Source of the DNA: JBGRQB01 sp041725875
GTDB taxonomy: Bacteria > Bacteroidota > Ignavibacteria > Ignavibacteriales > Melioribacteraceae
NCBI GenBank assembly: GCA_041725875.1
Contig: JBGRQB010000002.1
Coordinates: 47,970 to 111,969, forward strand
Length of the DNA stretch: 64,000 bases
Reading direction: 5' to 3'
In this document: positions 25,248 through 33,032 of the stretch, piece after piece
How the letters are laid out: each line of letters opens with the position of its first letter
Numbering within the stretch: the first letter of the stretch is position 1
Translations under genes and position numbers: made by a program
Notes under the pieces: model-generated
The model's database searches: none
Told to the model about the DNA's origin: nothing
What the model saw: the letters and a program-made list of their open reading frames with translations, nothing else

Positions 25248-27110
25248 TTATATTTCCAATTTATTATTTTTTCTGTTTATATCAGGAATATCTTTTCCGC
25301 CAACCACAACTTTAATTGGTTTCTTTTCAGAATTGATTTTCACTTCCACAGATGATTTATCTTTCCAGACACTGCAAGACTGATATTTTGTAACAGATGA
25401 TCCGTCATCAAAAAATAATTCCACTCTAACAGGAACCGGTGTTTTACCAAGCTTATTGATTTTTACAATATAAGTATTGCGGATATTTGAGATTTTTTCA
25501 ACTTCCAGATCAGGAGCTGCAAACTCAAAGAACCATGGCTTCCAGAACCAGTCAAGGTTTTCTCCGATTACATCTTCGAACGTATGATAAAAATCATAAG
25601 GGACAGGGTGTTTTCCTTTCCAGCGGGAGATATATTCCTGTATAGCTGCCTTAAAGGCGGGCTTTCCTACTGCATCCATTAAAAACCAGTAAGCGAGAGC
25701 TGCTCTGTTATATACCATTCGGTAATAAGGGATAAAAGAAACCGCACTGGATGGAACTCTTAACGGAATGTCGTTATCAGTTCCGGCAAACTTTTCATAA
25801 TTTTTAACAGTGTTTGCAACCGGATCGGAAGAAGCATATTTACGCTGCAGTTCAAAAATAAGCATTACAGCCCATCCTTCATCCATAAAGGCATATTTGG
25901 TTTCATTTATTCCGGTGTAAAAAGGAAAGTAAGTGTGAGTTATTTCGTGCGCGGTCACTTCAAGTGTTCCGGCAAAACTTTTAAATGAGCCGTCATTAAC
26001 TATCATTGGAAATTCGATTCCGCCGCTGCCGTTAAAGACAGTCATAGAAGGCCAGGGATATTTCACACCGGGTAAATCTGTAGAAAGATAATTAATGGTT
26101 TTTTTCGCAATATCTGTAACACCGTAAAAATCCTTTGAGTCTTTTTTATATGCAGCTCCAACCATAATTCTTTTGTCTGTAGGGGAAAACTGCAGACTCG
26201 ACTGATCCCACAAATAATGATCGCTGGTTCCAAAAGCAAAGTCGGGAACATTTTCTGCTTTAAAGTGCCAGGTCAGTTTTTCTTTGTCGGGAGTAAAATC
26301 TTTTAAGGCAAGATCTGTTGAATCGATTAGTGAAATTATTTCATCGGTAAATTTTGATTTTTGAAAACGGTTGTAATATTTATCAGATAAAACTTCGCGC
26401 GGGTTTTGCAGAACTCCGGTTCCCCAGGTTATAAAGTTTTTAGGTAAAGTTATTTTTACATCAAAATCATTAAAGTCGTTATAAAACTCCAAAACCCCTT
26501 TGTGAGAAGATCTGTCCCAGCCGTGAACATCATCAATTACAGCAATCTGCGGATACCAGTAACCCACAAAAAATGAAGATTCATCGTATGTCCCCATTCT
26601 GATTCTTGTTTTTTCCGGAATTACAAAACTCCAGTCAATTTCAACTGTTGCGGTTTCGCTATAATTAACCGGTTCATTAAGAACAAAAACCATATTTGTT
26701 TCTCTGATCCAGAGAGAGTCGATATTGTAAGTTTTTCCGTTGGCAATAAGTTTCTTTAACTTAACTCCCTCGCCAACATCGTTGTGATAAACCTGAAAGT
26801 CTCTTGCATTTCCTTTTTGAAAGAAATTTTGATACAATCTTACATAAAGGGCTTTCATTGGTTTATCAGAATTATTTTTATAGATAATTTTTTCAGAACC
26901 GTGAAGTGTTCTTGTTTTTACATCGATTGAGGCTTCTATCTGGTATGAAGCTTTATTTATCCAGTAATTTTCACCCGGGTGCCCGTTATAGGTACGTGTT
27001 CCCTGTTTTACTGCACGTTCAAAACGATGAGAATAGTTAATCGATTTTTTTTGAGCAATAATGAATGATGAAATTATTAAAATGAAAAGTAGTAAACGTG
27101 ATAGTTTCAT
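25248..27110 (-). CDS. Secreted M1-family zinc metallopeptidase
   Basis: This 620-residue protein has a signal peptide (1-19). The N-terminal beta domain (about 45-250) has the saddle of M1 enzymes. The catalytic zinc site is complete and correctly spaced: H388-E-I-T-H392 and E411 (YAFMDEGWA). The C-terminal part (about 480-600) is an all-beta domain typical of Bacteroidota M1 peptidases. The exopeptidase motif GxMEN appears as FNGSGGIEFPMIV, with GGIEF in place of GAMEN. It is expected to act in the periplasm or outside, releasing amino acids from peptides. The promoter is in the 138-base divergent gap to the DUF3667 gene. Confidence 0.92.
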   Translation of the reverse strand: MKLSRLLLFILIISSFIIAQKKSINYSHRFERAVKQGTRTYNGHPGENYWINKASYQIEASIDVKTRTLHGSEKIIYKNNSDKPMKALYVRLYQNFFQKGNARDFQVYHNDVGEGVKLKKLIANGKTYNIDSLWIRETNMVFVLNEPVNYSETATVEIDWSFVIPEKTRIRMGTYDESSFFVGYWYPQIAVIDDVHGWDRSSHKGVLEFYNDFNDFDVKITLPKNFITWGTGVLQNPREVLSDKYYNRFQKSKFTDEIISLIDSTDLALKDFTPDKEKLTWHFKAENVPDFAFGTSDHYLWDQSSLQFSPTDKRIMVGAAYKKDSKDFYGVTDIAKKTINYLSTDLPGVKYPWPSMTVFNGSGGIEFPMIVNDGSFKSFAGTLEVTAHEITHTYFPFYTGINETKYAFMDEGWAVMLIFELQRKYASSDPVANTVKNYEKFAGTDNDIPLRVPSSAVSFIPYYRMVYNRAALAYWFLMDAVGKPAFKAAIQEYISRWKGKHPVPYDFYHTFEDVIGENLDWFWKPWFFEFAAPDLEVEKISNIRNTYIVKINKLGKTPVPVRVELFFDDGSSVTKYQSCSVWKDKSSVEVKINSEKKPIKVVVGGKDIPDINRKNNKLEI

Positions 27111-27248
27111 TTTTCCCTCTGTTTAAGTTTAAGCCGTTTAAATATATTGAAAATTCTGCAAAATGAATTGTTTCATAAAGAGTTTTCGATATTTATATTT
27201 GACGTTAAAAATTAAAAGACTTGAGTAAATATAAAACAAAAAGGAAAA

Positions 27249-28508
27249 ATGTTTAAGCTGAATAAAAAAATGCGCAAATCGGATGTGTGTCTGAATTGCG
27301 GCAGAGAATTGGAAGATTTTAATTTTTGTCCCGACTGCGGACAGATTAACTCTCATAAGCAGGTTTCACTTTCACAAATAATTAGAGAACTGCTGGGAGA
27401 GTTTTTCACATTTGATTCAAAATTCTTTAAGAGTTTTGCTCCTCTTGTAAAAAAGCCGGGACACCTTACAACAGAATATATTGTGGGCAGACGCGCAACA
27501 TATATTCTTCCTATGCGTTTATTTGTGTTTACCACGGTTCTTTACTTTTTTATGCTTGCTTTAAATAGTTCCGATACATCGAGTGATGAATTTAAAAGTA
27601 CGCGGGTCTCATCTGCTTCCGATTCCCTGGCGTTTTTAATGGAAAGATATGAGGGACAGCTTTCGGAAGAGACAAAAACCCTTATAATAGGTGAAATTAC
27701 AGATAATTATCAGTTATACACCAAAGAGAAAAAGAGATCTCTAAAAGAAGAAAAACTGCTGAAAGAGATTGCCGCGTACAATTTGAGTTCTTCTGAAAGC
27801 TCACATCGTTTTTTTGTCTTTAAACTGCTGAAGCATTACAGGATAAAAAGTAAACCCGGAAATAAGTATGGAAATGATGAATTAGATCTGGAATCTCTGG
27901 AGAAGTTTATAAAAGTTGAAGCTCCGAAAGGAATAAATAAAAATAATCGTTTTTACAATTACCTGGCTGGAAATTACAAAATCAGAGAAAGAGAAATTGA
28001 TAATGATGAATCTGATATATCTTTTTCTCAAGATACAACTGTTAACCCCTATTTGCGTACTTTTCTTCAAAGTGTGGAAAATATGAACAATTCGGGTGGT
28101 TACGGACAAACAATTTTTATGAAAGATTTTATGGGGCAAATGTCAAAACTGGTATTTCTTATGGTTCCGATTTTTGCTCTGTTGCTGAAAGTATTTTACA
28201 TAAGAAGTAAAATATTCTATATAAATCATCTTATATTTTCACTTCATATACATTCGGTTTTTTTGATTTTACTGCTGTTTCCTCTTATTATGGGAATTGT
28301 CGGCATAAGTTCACACGTTACCGGAATTACTTACTTTTTGATAATAATTGTTTTTACAATCTACACTACAAAAGCTCTTAAAAGAGTTTACCGCCAAAAG
28401 GGGGTAAAAACAATTATCAAATTTTTGACAATAATATTTATCTATTTGTTTTTATATATGATCGGGACTGCAATTTTGGCTGTTTCAATTATTTATAACA
28501 ATTTTTAG
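27249..28508 (+). CDS. DUF3667 membrane protein with N-terminal zinc ribbon
   Basis: A 419-residue protein. The N-terminus has a four-cysteine zinc ribbon, CLNCGRELEDFNFCPDCGQ (about residues 15-33). The DUF3667 signature follows: LLGEFFTFDSKFFKSFAPLVKKPGHL and YIVGRRATYILPMRLFVFTTVLYFF at about 80-105, which opens the first membrane segment. A charged 180-residue cytoplasmic or periplasmic region follows, then four C-terminal membrane segments (about 297-415). DUF3667 is widespread in Bacteroidota and its function is unknown. The ATG is preceded by AAAAGGAAAA. It is monocistronic and followed by a terminator. Confidence 0.87.
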   Translation: MFKLNKKMRKSDVCLNCGRELEDFNFCPDCGQINSHKQVSLSQIIRELLGEFFTFDSKFFKSFAPLVKKPGHLTTEYIVGRRATYILPMRLFVFTTVLYFFMLALNSSDTSSDEFKSTRVSSASDSLAFLMERYEGQLSEETKTLIIGEITDNYQLYTKEKKRSLKEEKLLKEIAAYNLSSSESSHRFFVFKLLKHYRIKSKPGNKYGNDELDLESLEKFIKVEAPKGINKNNRFYNYLAGNYKIREREIDNDESDISFSQDTTVNPYLRTFLQSVENMNNSGGYGQTIFMKDFMGQMSKLVFLMVPIFALLLKVFYIRSKIFYINHLIFSLHIHSVFLILLLFPLIMGIVGISSHVTGITYFLIIIVFTIYTTKALKRVYRQKGVKTIIKFLTIIFIYLFLYMIGTAILAVSIIYNNF

Positions 28509-28540
28509 AAAAGAGACATAAATTTTAATTATTGAAGAAT

Positions 28541-28567
28541 AGCCCGGAAATTTATCCGGGTTATTTT
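28541..28567 (+). terminator. Terminator after the DUF3667 gene
   Basis: An AGCCCGGA / TCCGGGTT stem with one wobble and a 4-6 base loop is followed by ATTTTGTTT, 32 bases past the stop. Confidence 0.75.
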
Positions 28568-28648
28568 GTTTAAGGGCGATTTTCCGTATTTTTATTTTTC
28601 GTTTTTTCGAATTAATGAAATTTGTAAATAGATAAGGAATATCAGGTA

Positions 28649-30427
28649 ATGAAATTCGATTCAAGAACGCATACCTGCGGAGAATTAAGAGAAGAGCATG
28701 TCGGCCAGTCAGTTGTACTAAACGGATGGGTTGATTCCAGAAGAGATCTGGGCGGGTTAATATTTATTTATCTGCGCGACAGATACGGAATTACTCAGAT
28801 TGTATTTGAACCAACCGTTAATCAGTCTGCAAGTGAAAAAGGTAAATTGCTTAGAAATGAATTTGTAGTTTCTGTAAAAGGAAAAGTTCAGAAGAGACAG
28901 GAAGGAGCTGAAAATGCAAATGTTCCTACTGGTAAAGTTGAAGTAATTGTTGAAGATATTGTTATTCTGAACGAAGCGGAAACAACTCCGTTTGTAATAA
29001 AAGATGAAATAGATGTAAGTGAAGAGTTAAGATTAAAATACAGATATCTTGATTTAAGAAGACCAAGAATGCAGAAAAATCTTACTTTACGTCACAAAGT
29101 AACTCAAATTACAAGAAACTATTTTGACAAGTATGATTTTCTTGAAGTTGAAACTCCTTATCTTATGAAAAGTACGCCTGAGGGCGCAAGAGATTTCCTT
29201 GTTCCTTCCAGGGTTCATAAAGGAAGTTTTTATGCTTTGCCACAGTCTCCTCAAACTTACAAGCAGTTGCTTATGGTTTCAGGGTTTGACAGATATTTCC
29301 AGATTGTAAAATGTTTCAGAGATGAAGATTTAAGAGCTGACAGACAGCCTGAATTTACGCAGATAGATGTTGAAATGTCGTTTGTGGATCAGGAAGATAT
29401 CTTTCAACTGGTGGAAGGCTTGATGAAAGAGCTTTTCAAAGAGATAAAAGATTATGAAATTGAAGCCCCTATTCAGAGATTGCCTTATGCAGAAGCAATG
29501 GAAAAATATGGAAGTGACAAACCTGATTTGAGATTTGATCTTGAATTAAAAACTCTTAATGATGTTTTTGCTAAATCAGAATTTAAGGTATTTAAAGATA
29601 CAATTGAATCAAAAGGTATTTTAACAGGATTAAATGCAGAAAACTGTGCAAGCTGGTCAAGAAAACAGCTTGATGATTTAACAGATTATGTTAAAAATCT
29701 TGGTGCGGGCGGACTTGTATGGATTAAGGTTGAAGAAAATGATCTTAAAGGTCCGGTTGTTAAATTCTTTGAAGAAGAAGAGAAAAAAGCTCTTATTGAA
29801 AAGTTAAATGCAAAACCAGGTGACTTGCTGTTAATCCTTTCAGGAAAAAGAACAAAAACTCTTAATATTATGGGTTCTCTCAGACTGGAAGTTGCTAAAA
29901 GAATGGAATTGGTAAAACCAGATACCAAACCTTCTTTACTTTGGGTAACTGACTTCCCGCTGCTTGAATGGGATGAAGATAGTGAGAGATTTTATGCAAT
30001 GCACCATCCGTTTACATCTCCTAAAGTGGAAGATATGGATAAAATGGAATCAGCTCCGGGTGAAGTTAATGCAAGAGCTTATGACCTTGTATTAAACGGA
30101 AATGAAATTGCAGGCGGAAGTATCAGAATCTTTGATGCTAAAGTTCAGGCTCAGATGTTTAAAGCATTGGGAATTTCAGATGAAGAAGCTGAAGAAAAAT
30201 TCGGGTTCCTTATGAGTGCATTTAAATATGGTGCACCGCCTCACGGAGGAGTTGCTTTTGGTCTGGACAGAATGGTAATGTTGTTTGCAGAAGAAGATTC
30301 AATTCGCGACGTAATTGCCTTCCCGAAAACAACAAGTGCATTATCTCTTATGGATAACTCTCCATCACAAGTAGATGATCCTCAATTAAAAGATCTTCAC
30401 ATTAGTATCAGAAATACAGAAAAATAA
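28649..30427 (+). CDS. aspS: Aspartyl-tRNA synthetase
   Basis: A 592-residue class II synthetase of the long bacterial type. The N-terminal OB-fold anticodon-binding domain (about 1-105) has LNGWVDSRRDLGGLIFIYLRDR. Class II motif 1 is in the following region, with EVETPYLMKSTPEGARDFLVPSR. Motif 2 is CFRDEDLRADRQPEFTQID at about 225-243. A GAD insertion domain lies at about 300-410, and motif 3 is GGVAFGLDRMVMLF at about 533-546. It charges tRNA-Asp; whether it also charges tRNA-Asn depends on the rest of the genome. It is monocistronic. Confidence 0.97.
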   Translation: MKFDSRTHTCGELREEHVGQSVVLNGWVDSRRDLGGLIFIYLRDRYGITQIVFEPTVNQSASEKGKLLRNEFVVSVKGKVQKRQEGAENANVPTGKVEVIVEDIVILNEAETTPFVIKDEIDVSEELRLKYRYLDLRRPRMQKNLTLRHKVTQITRNYFDKYDFLEVETPYLMKSTPEGARDFLVPSRVHKGSFYALPQSPQTYKQLLMVSGFDRYFQIVKCFRDEDLRADRQPEFTQIDVEMSFVDQEDIFQLVEGLMKELFKEIKDYEIEAPIQRLPYAEAMEKYGSDKPDLRFDLELKTLNDVFAKSEFKVFKDTIESKGILTGLNAENCASWSRKQLDDLTDYVKNLGAGGLVWIKVEENDLKGPVVKFFEEEEKKALIEKLNAKPGDLLLILSGKRTKTLNIMGSLRLEVAKRMELVKPDTKPSLLWVTDFPLLEWDEDSERFYAMHHPFTSPKVEDMDKMESAPGEVNARAYDLVLNGNEIAGGSIRIFDAKVQAQMFKALGISDEEAEEKFGFLMSAFKYGAPPHGGVAFGLDRMVMLFAEEDSIRDVIAFPKTTSALSLMDNSPSQVDDPQLKDLHISIRNTEK

Positions 30428-30435
30428 TATAAAAA

Positions 30436-30463
30436 ATGAGGCAGCTTTTTTAAGCTGTCTCAT
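30436..30463. terminator. Inverted repeat after aspS
   Basis: A 12-bp stem with one wobble (ATGAGGCAGCTT / AAGCTGTCTCAT) and a T4 loop begins 9 bases past the aspS stop. The plus-strand T-tract is absent, and the A-run lies on the upstream side. It probably ends or stabilises the aspS transcript. Confidence 0.6.
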
Positions 30464-30609
30464 AATAAAACAACCTTCCCATTTGATTTTATTACAGTTA
30501 CCTGTTAAAAAAAACAAAAAGAATAATCTACAGGTAAAATAAACCGATTTTAATTACCTTTCTTTTTTGCCAGAACAAGACTCATTTGTATGATTTGCTT
30601 CATTTTTTG

Positions 30610-30625
30610 TGGCTTATTTATTGCA
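30610..30625 (+). promoter_or_regulatory. Sigma-54-type promoter of the first major pilin gene
   Basis: TGGCTT-ATTTA-TTGCA matches the -24/-12 consensus with the invariant GG and GC in place, 10 bases apart. It is 30 bases upstream of the pilin start. Confidence 0.7.
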
Positions 30626-30654
30626 CTGTTTTCTGAAACAAGAATGAGAAGCAA

Positions 30655-31047
30655 ATGGGACAGCAGCAACTTTTATATATTATTTTAGCAGTTATACTGA
30701 TAGGATTATCGGTAATTTTTGGAATAACGCTTTTTAATAATTACTCTGTTCAGTCCAAAAAAGATGCGATTGTAGACGAATTATCAACTTTAGGTAATAT
30801 GGCGCAACAGCATTACAGTAAGCCCGCTATGCTTGGCGGCGGCGGTAAATCGTTTGCCAACTGGAACATTCCCGTTAACCTCAGAAGCACACCAAATGCA
30901 GACTATACTATTAAATCGCAAAACGCAAACCAGGTAGTAGTTGAGGCAATAAGCAGTGAAATGCTTACCGGTGATATCCCAATTAAGTATAATTTGCAGA
31001 TTGATCCCAATGATTTTCAGATTACAGATATAACCGGCGGTAGTTAA
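30655..31047 (+). CDS. Major pilin-like protein 1 with a two-residue (MG) leader
   Basis: A 130-residue protein starting MGQQQLLYIILAVILIGLSVIFG, a Met-Gly plus a hydrophobic helix of about 23 residues with no charged leader and no Glu5. The downstream stalk (SVQSKKDAIVDELSTLGNMAQQHYSKPAMLGGGGKSF) is shared almost residue by residue with the next gene, so the two are tandem paralogs. The globular part ends at residue 130. If a prepilin peptidase cuts after Gly2, the leader is just two residues. It has its own sigma-54-like promoter and stands at the head of the pilus assembly locus. Confidence 0.78.
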   Translation: MGQQQLLYIILAVILIGLSVIFGITLFNNYSVQSKKDAIVDELSTLGNMAQQHYSKPAMLGGGGKSFANWNIPVNLRSTPNADYTIKSQNANQVVVEAISSEMLTGDIPIKYNLQIDPNDFQITDITGGS

Positions 31048-31129
31048 GACCGGAAAAATTTACAGAAATGTTCTTTTATTTGTTTTTGAGCTCTATTAAT
31101 ATATAATATACTTTTAAAGTGTTTAATTT

Positions 31130-31145
31130 TGGCACACAATATGTA
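31130..31145 (+). promoter_or_regulatory. Weak sigma-54-like site before the second pilin gene
   Basis: TGGCAC-ACAAT-ATGTA has a perfect -24 element at the correct distance, but the -12 element reads GT instead of the invariant GC. It lies 53 bases upstream of the start. It might be a degraded or alternative promoter; I give it low weight. Confidence 0.3.
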
Positions 31146-31197
31146 ACATAGAAGGCAACAACAGACAATCAATCATTAATTAGTTAAGGAGTAAGTT

Positions 31198-31611
31198 ATG
31201 GGTCAGCAACAATTATTATTAATCGTATTAGGTGTTATTATAGTAGGTATAGCTGTAGTAGTTGGTATTAACGTTTTTTCAGCTAGTTCAGTTCAGGCAA
31301 ACAGAGACGCTGTAGTGGCAGATATGATGACAATAGGTAATATGGCTTTCCAATTTTATAAAAAACCTGCAATGTTAGGTGGTGGCGGAAACACTTATAC
31401 TGGTTTCCAAGTTCCTCAGCAGTTAAGAGGAACCGGCGGTACAGCAACTAAAGCTGTTACTCCAAATGGTGAAGTAAGCATTACTGTTGCAGCAAATAGT
31501 GTAACTATAGTTGGTGAAGGTACTGAGCTTGGCGATGACGGATCAGCAAAATTAAAATATACTCTTACAGCTGGTACAACTGGTTTGGGTACTGTGACCA
31601 AGAACAACTAG
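31198..31611 (+). CDS. Major pilin-like protein 2 with a two-residue (MG) leader
   Basis: A 137-residue protein, MGQQQLLLIVLGVIIVGIAVVVGINVF followed by SSVQANRDAVVADMMTIGNMAFQFYKKPAMLGGGG. The first 60 residues are closely similar to pilin 1; the C-terminal half is Gly/Thr-rich and beta in character, as in pilin heads. It has an ideal ribosome site (AAGGAG six bases before ATG), a long leader and an immediate strong terminator, the picture of a highly expressed structural subunit. I take it as the main fibre protein, an inference from expression signals only. Confidence 0.8.
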   Translation: MGQQQLLLIVLGVIIVGIAVVVGINVFSASSVQANRDAVVADMMTIGNMAFQFYKKPAMLGGGGNTYTGFQVPQQLRGTGGTATKAVTPNGEVSITVAANSVTIVGEGTELGDDGSAKLKYTLTAGTTGLGTVTKNN

Positions 31612-31636
31612 TTAATTATAAAAAAATTCTTATATT

Positions 31637-31668
31637 AAAGGCTAATAATATAATTATTAGCCTTTTTT
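31637..31668 (+). terminator. Strong terminator between pilin 2 and the PilC gene
   Basis: A perfect 13-bp stem AAAGGCTAATAAT / ATTATTAGCCTTT with a 3-base loop and seven T ends 14 bases before the PilC start. It probably lets most transcripts end after the pilin while some read through into the assembly genes. Confidence 0.9.
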
Positions 31669-31681
31669 TGTGGAGTCAAGT

Positions 31682-33025
31682 ATGATTGAAACCCGTTTTT
31701 CCGCAACAAAACCAAACGGTCAAACCCTCACAGGCAACCTGACTGCTCCTACTTATGGCGAAGCCAAGAAAAAGATTAATGCAATAGTTAAAAAGCATAG
31801 TCTGAAACTCGATAAAATTGAGAAAAAATCTACCTTTGTATATAAAGTTCAAAAAGGAAACGATAAGCCAACCACTGGTGAACAAAAAGCTTTTAGTAAA
31901 GAAGAAGTTTCCCGGGCCCTTAAAAATCTGGGTTATAATGTAGTTTCCGTTAATAAAAAATTACTCGATTATCAGCCCAAACCTCCTATGCAGGAAATTG
32001 TGTCGTTTGTGAAAATCAGTGCTTCGCTGATGGAGCAAAAACTTTCCTACAGCGAAATTATGACGCTCCTGACAAATGATCTCGAAAATAAAACACTTCG
32101 TGATACTTTGCGACAGATAAACAATGAAATGAAAAAAGGAGCTGATAGTGAAGCAACATTCCTGAAATATGAAGGAATATTCGGGAAGTTTACCGCATAT
32201 ATGCTGGGTCTGGCCGCAAAAAGTGGTAATATGACGGAAATTTACAAAGCCACGGCAAAGTTTCTGGAAAGACAGATGCAGTTTCGTAAGGATCTTAAAA
32301 GTGCTCTTTTGATGCCGATGATTACGGTCTTTATACTCCTGCTCGCTGTTCTTTTTTATGTAGGATATATTTTTCCGGAAACAGCAAAGCTTTTTGTAAA
32401 GTTTGATATTGAATTGCCTCCTATGACTGCCACTACTTTAAGCATAAGTGATTTTCTGGTGGAAAATCCCATTTTAATTGCCTTTGTACTCTTTGCGCCG
32501 GTTATTGCGTTATGGCAATTTATACGGACGGAAAAGGGGCGGTTTCTCTTTGATAAATATATGCTTAAAATCCCGATTATAGGGAGTCTGGTACATAAAA
32601 CATTAATAGAAATTTTTTGTCGTGTATTTTTCACACTTTATACAGGTTCTGCCGAAAGTATAGAACCGATTCGTATTGCAGCCGAAGCAACAGGAAATAA
32701 ATATTTTGAGCATCAGATTAAGACAGTTGCCATTCCTCTGATGATTCAGAGAGGTGTCGGGTTAACAGAAGCTTTTGAAGCATCTGCCGTTTTTACCGAT
32801 ACTGCTATTTCAAGATTTCACTCAGCCGAAGAAACAGGTACGGTTCCCAATACAGCGGAACAGCTTGCAAACTATTATGAAAGTGAGACTGTCTTCAGGC
32901 TAAAAAGTATTATCGATTTAATTCAGGTTGCCGTTGCAATGTTTATTATGATTGTTATGATCGGACTAACATTAATTTCTGCTGAAACAGCGGTTATTAG
33001 TCCTAAAAACCCAATGATGAACTAG
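31682..33025 (+). CDS. pilC: Type IV pilus platform protein (PilC/GspF family)
   Basis: A 447-residue inner-membrane protein (from this start) with two GspF-type domains (about 115-235 and 315-435). Each is followed by hydrophobic segments: 211-228 (ALLMPMITVFILLLAVLFYVGYIFP), 256-280 and 416-438. A soluble N-terminal region of about 105 residues precedes them. The ATG at 31682 is preferred over the in-frame GTG at 31670 because GGAG lies between them, six bases before the ATG. It forms the rotor/platform that the assembly ATPase turns. It is followed by pilB after 7 bases. Confidence 0.9.
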   Translation: MIETRFSATKPNGQTLTGNLTAPTYGEAKKKINAIVKKHSLKLDKIEKKSTFVYKVQKGNDKPTTGEQKAFSKEEVSRALKNLGYNVVSVNKKLLDYQPKPPMQEIVSFVKISASLMEQKLSYSEIMTLLTNDLENKTLRDTLRQINNEMKKGADSEATFLKYEGIFGKFTAYMLGLAAKSGNMTEIYKATAKFLERQMQFRKDLKSALLMPMITVFILLLAVLFYVGYIFPETAKLFVKFDIELPPMTATTLSISDFLVENPILIAFVLFAPVIALWQFIRTEKGRFLFDKYMLKIPIIGSLVHKTLIEIFCRVFFTLYTGSAESIEPIRIAAEATGNKYFEHQIKTVAIPLMIQRGVGLTEAFEASAVFTDTAISRFHSAEETGTVPNTAEQLANYYESETVFRLKSIIDLIQVAVAMFIMIVMIGLTLISAETAVISPKNPMMN

Positions 33026-33032
33026 AGGATTT

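Noticed and set aside
31130..31145. Sigma-54 promoter for pilin 2
   Set aside because: The -24 part fits but the invariant GC of the -12 part reads GT; listed with low confidence and not counted in the regulon.
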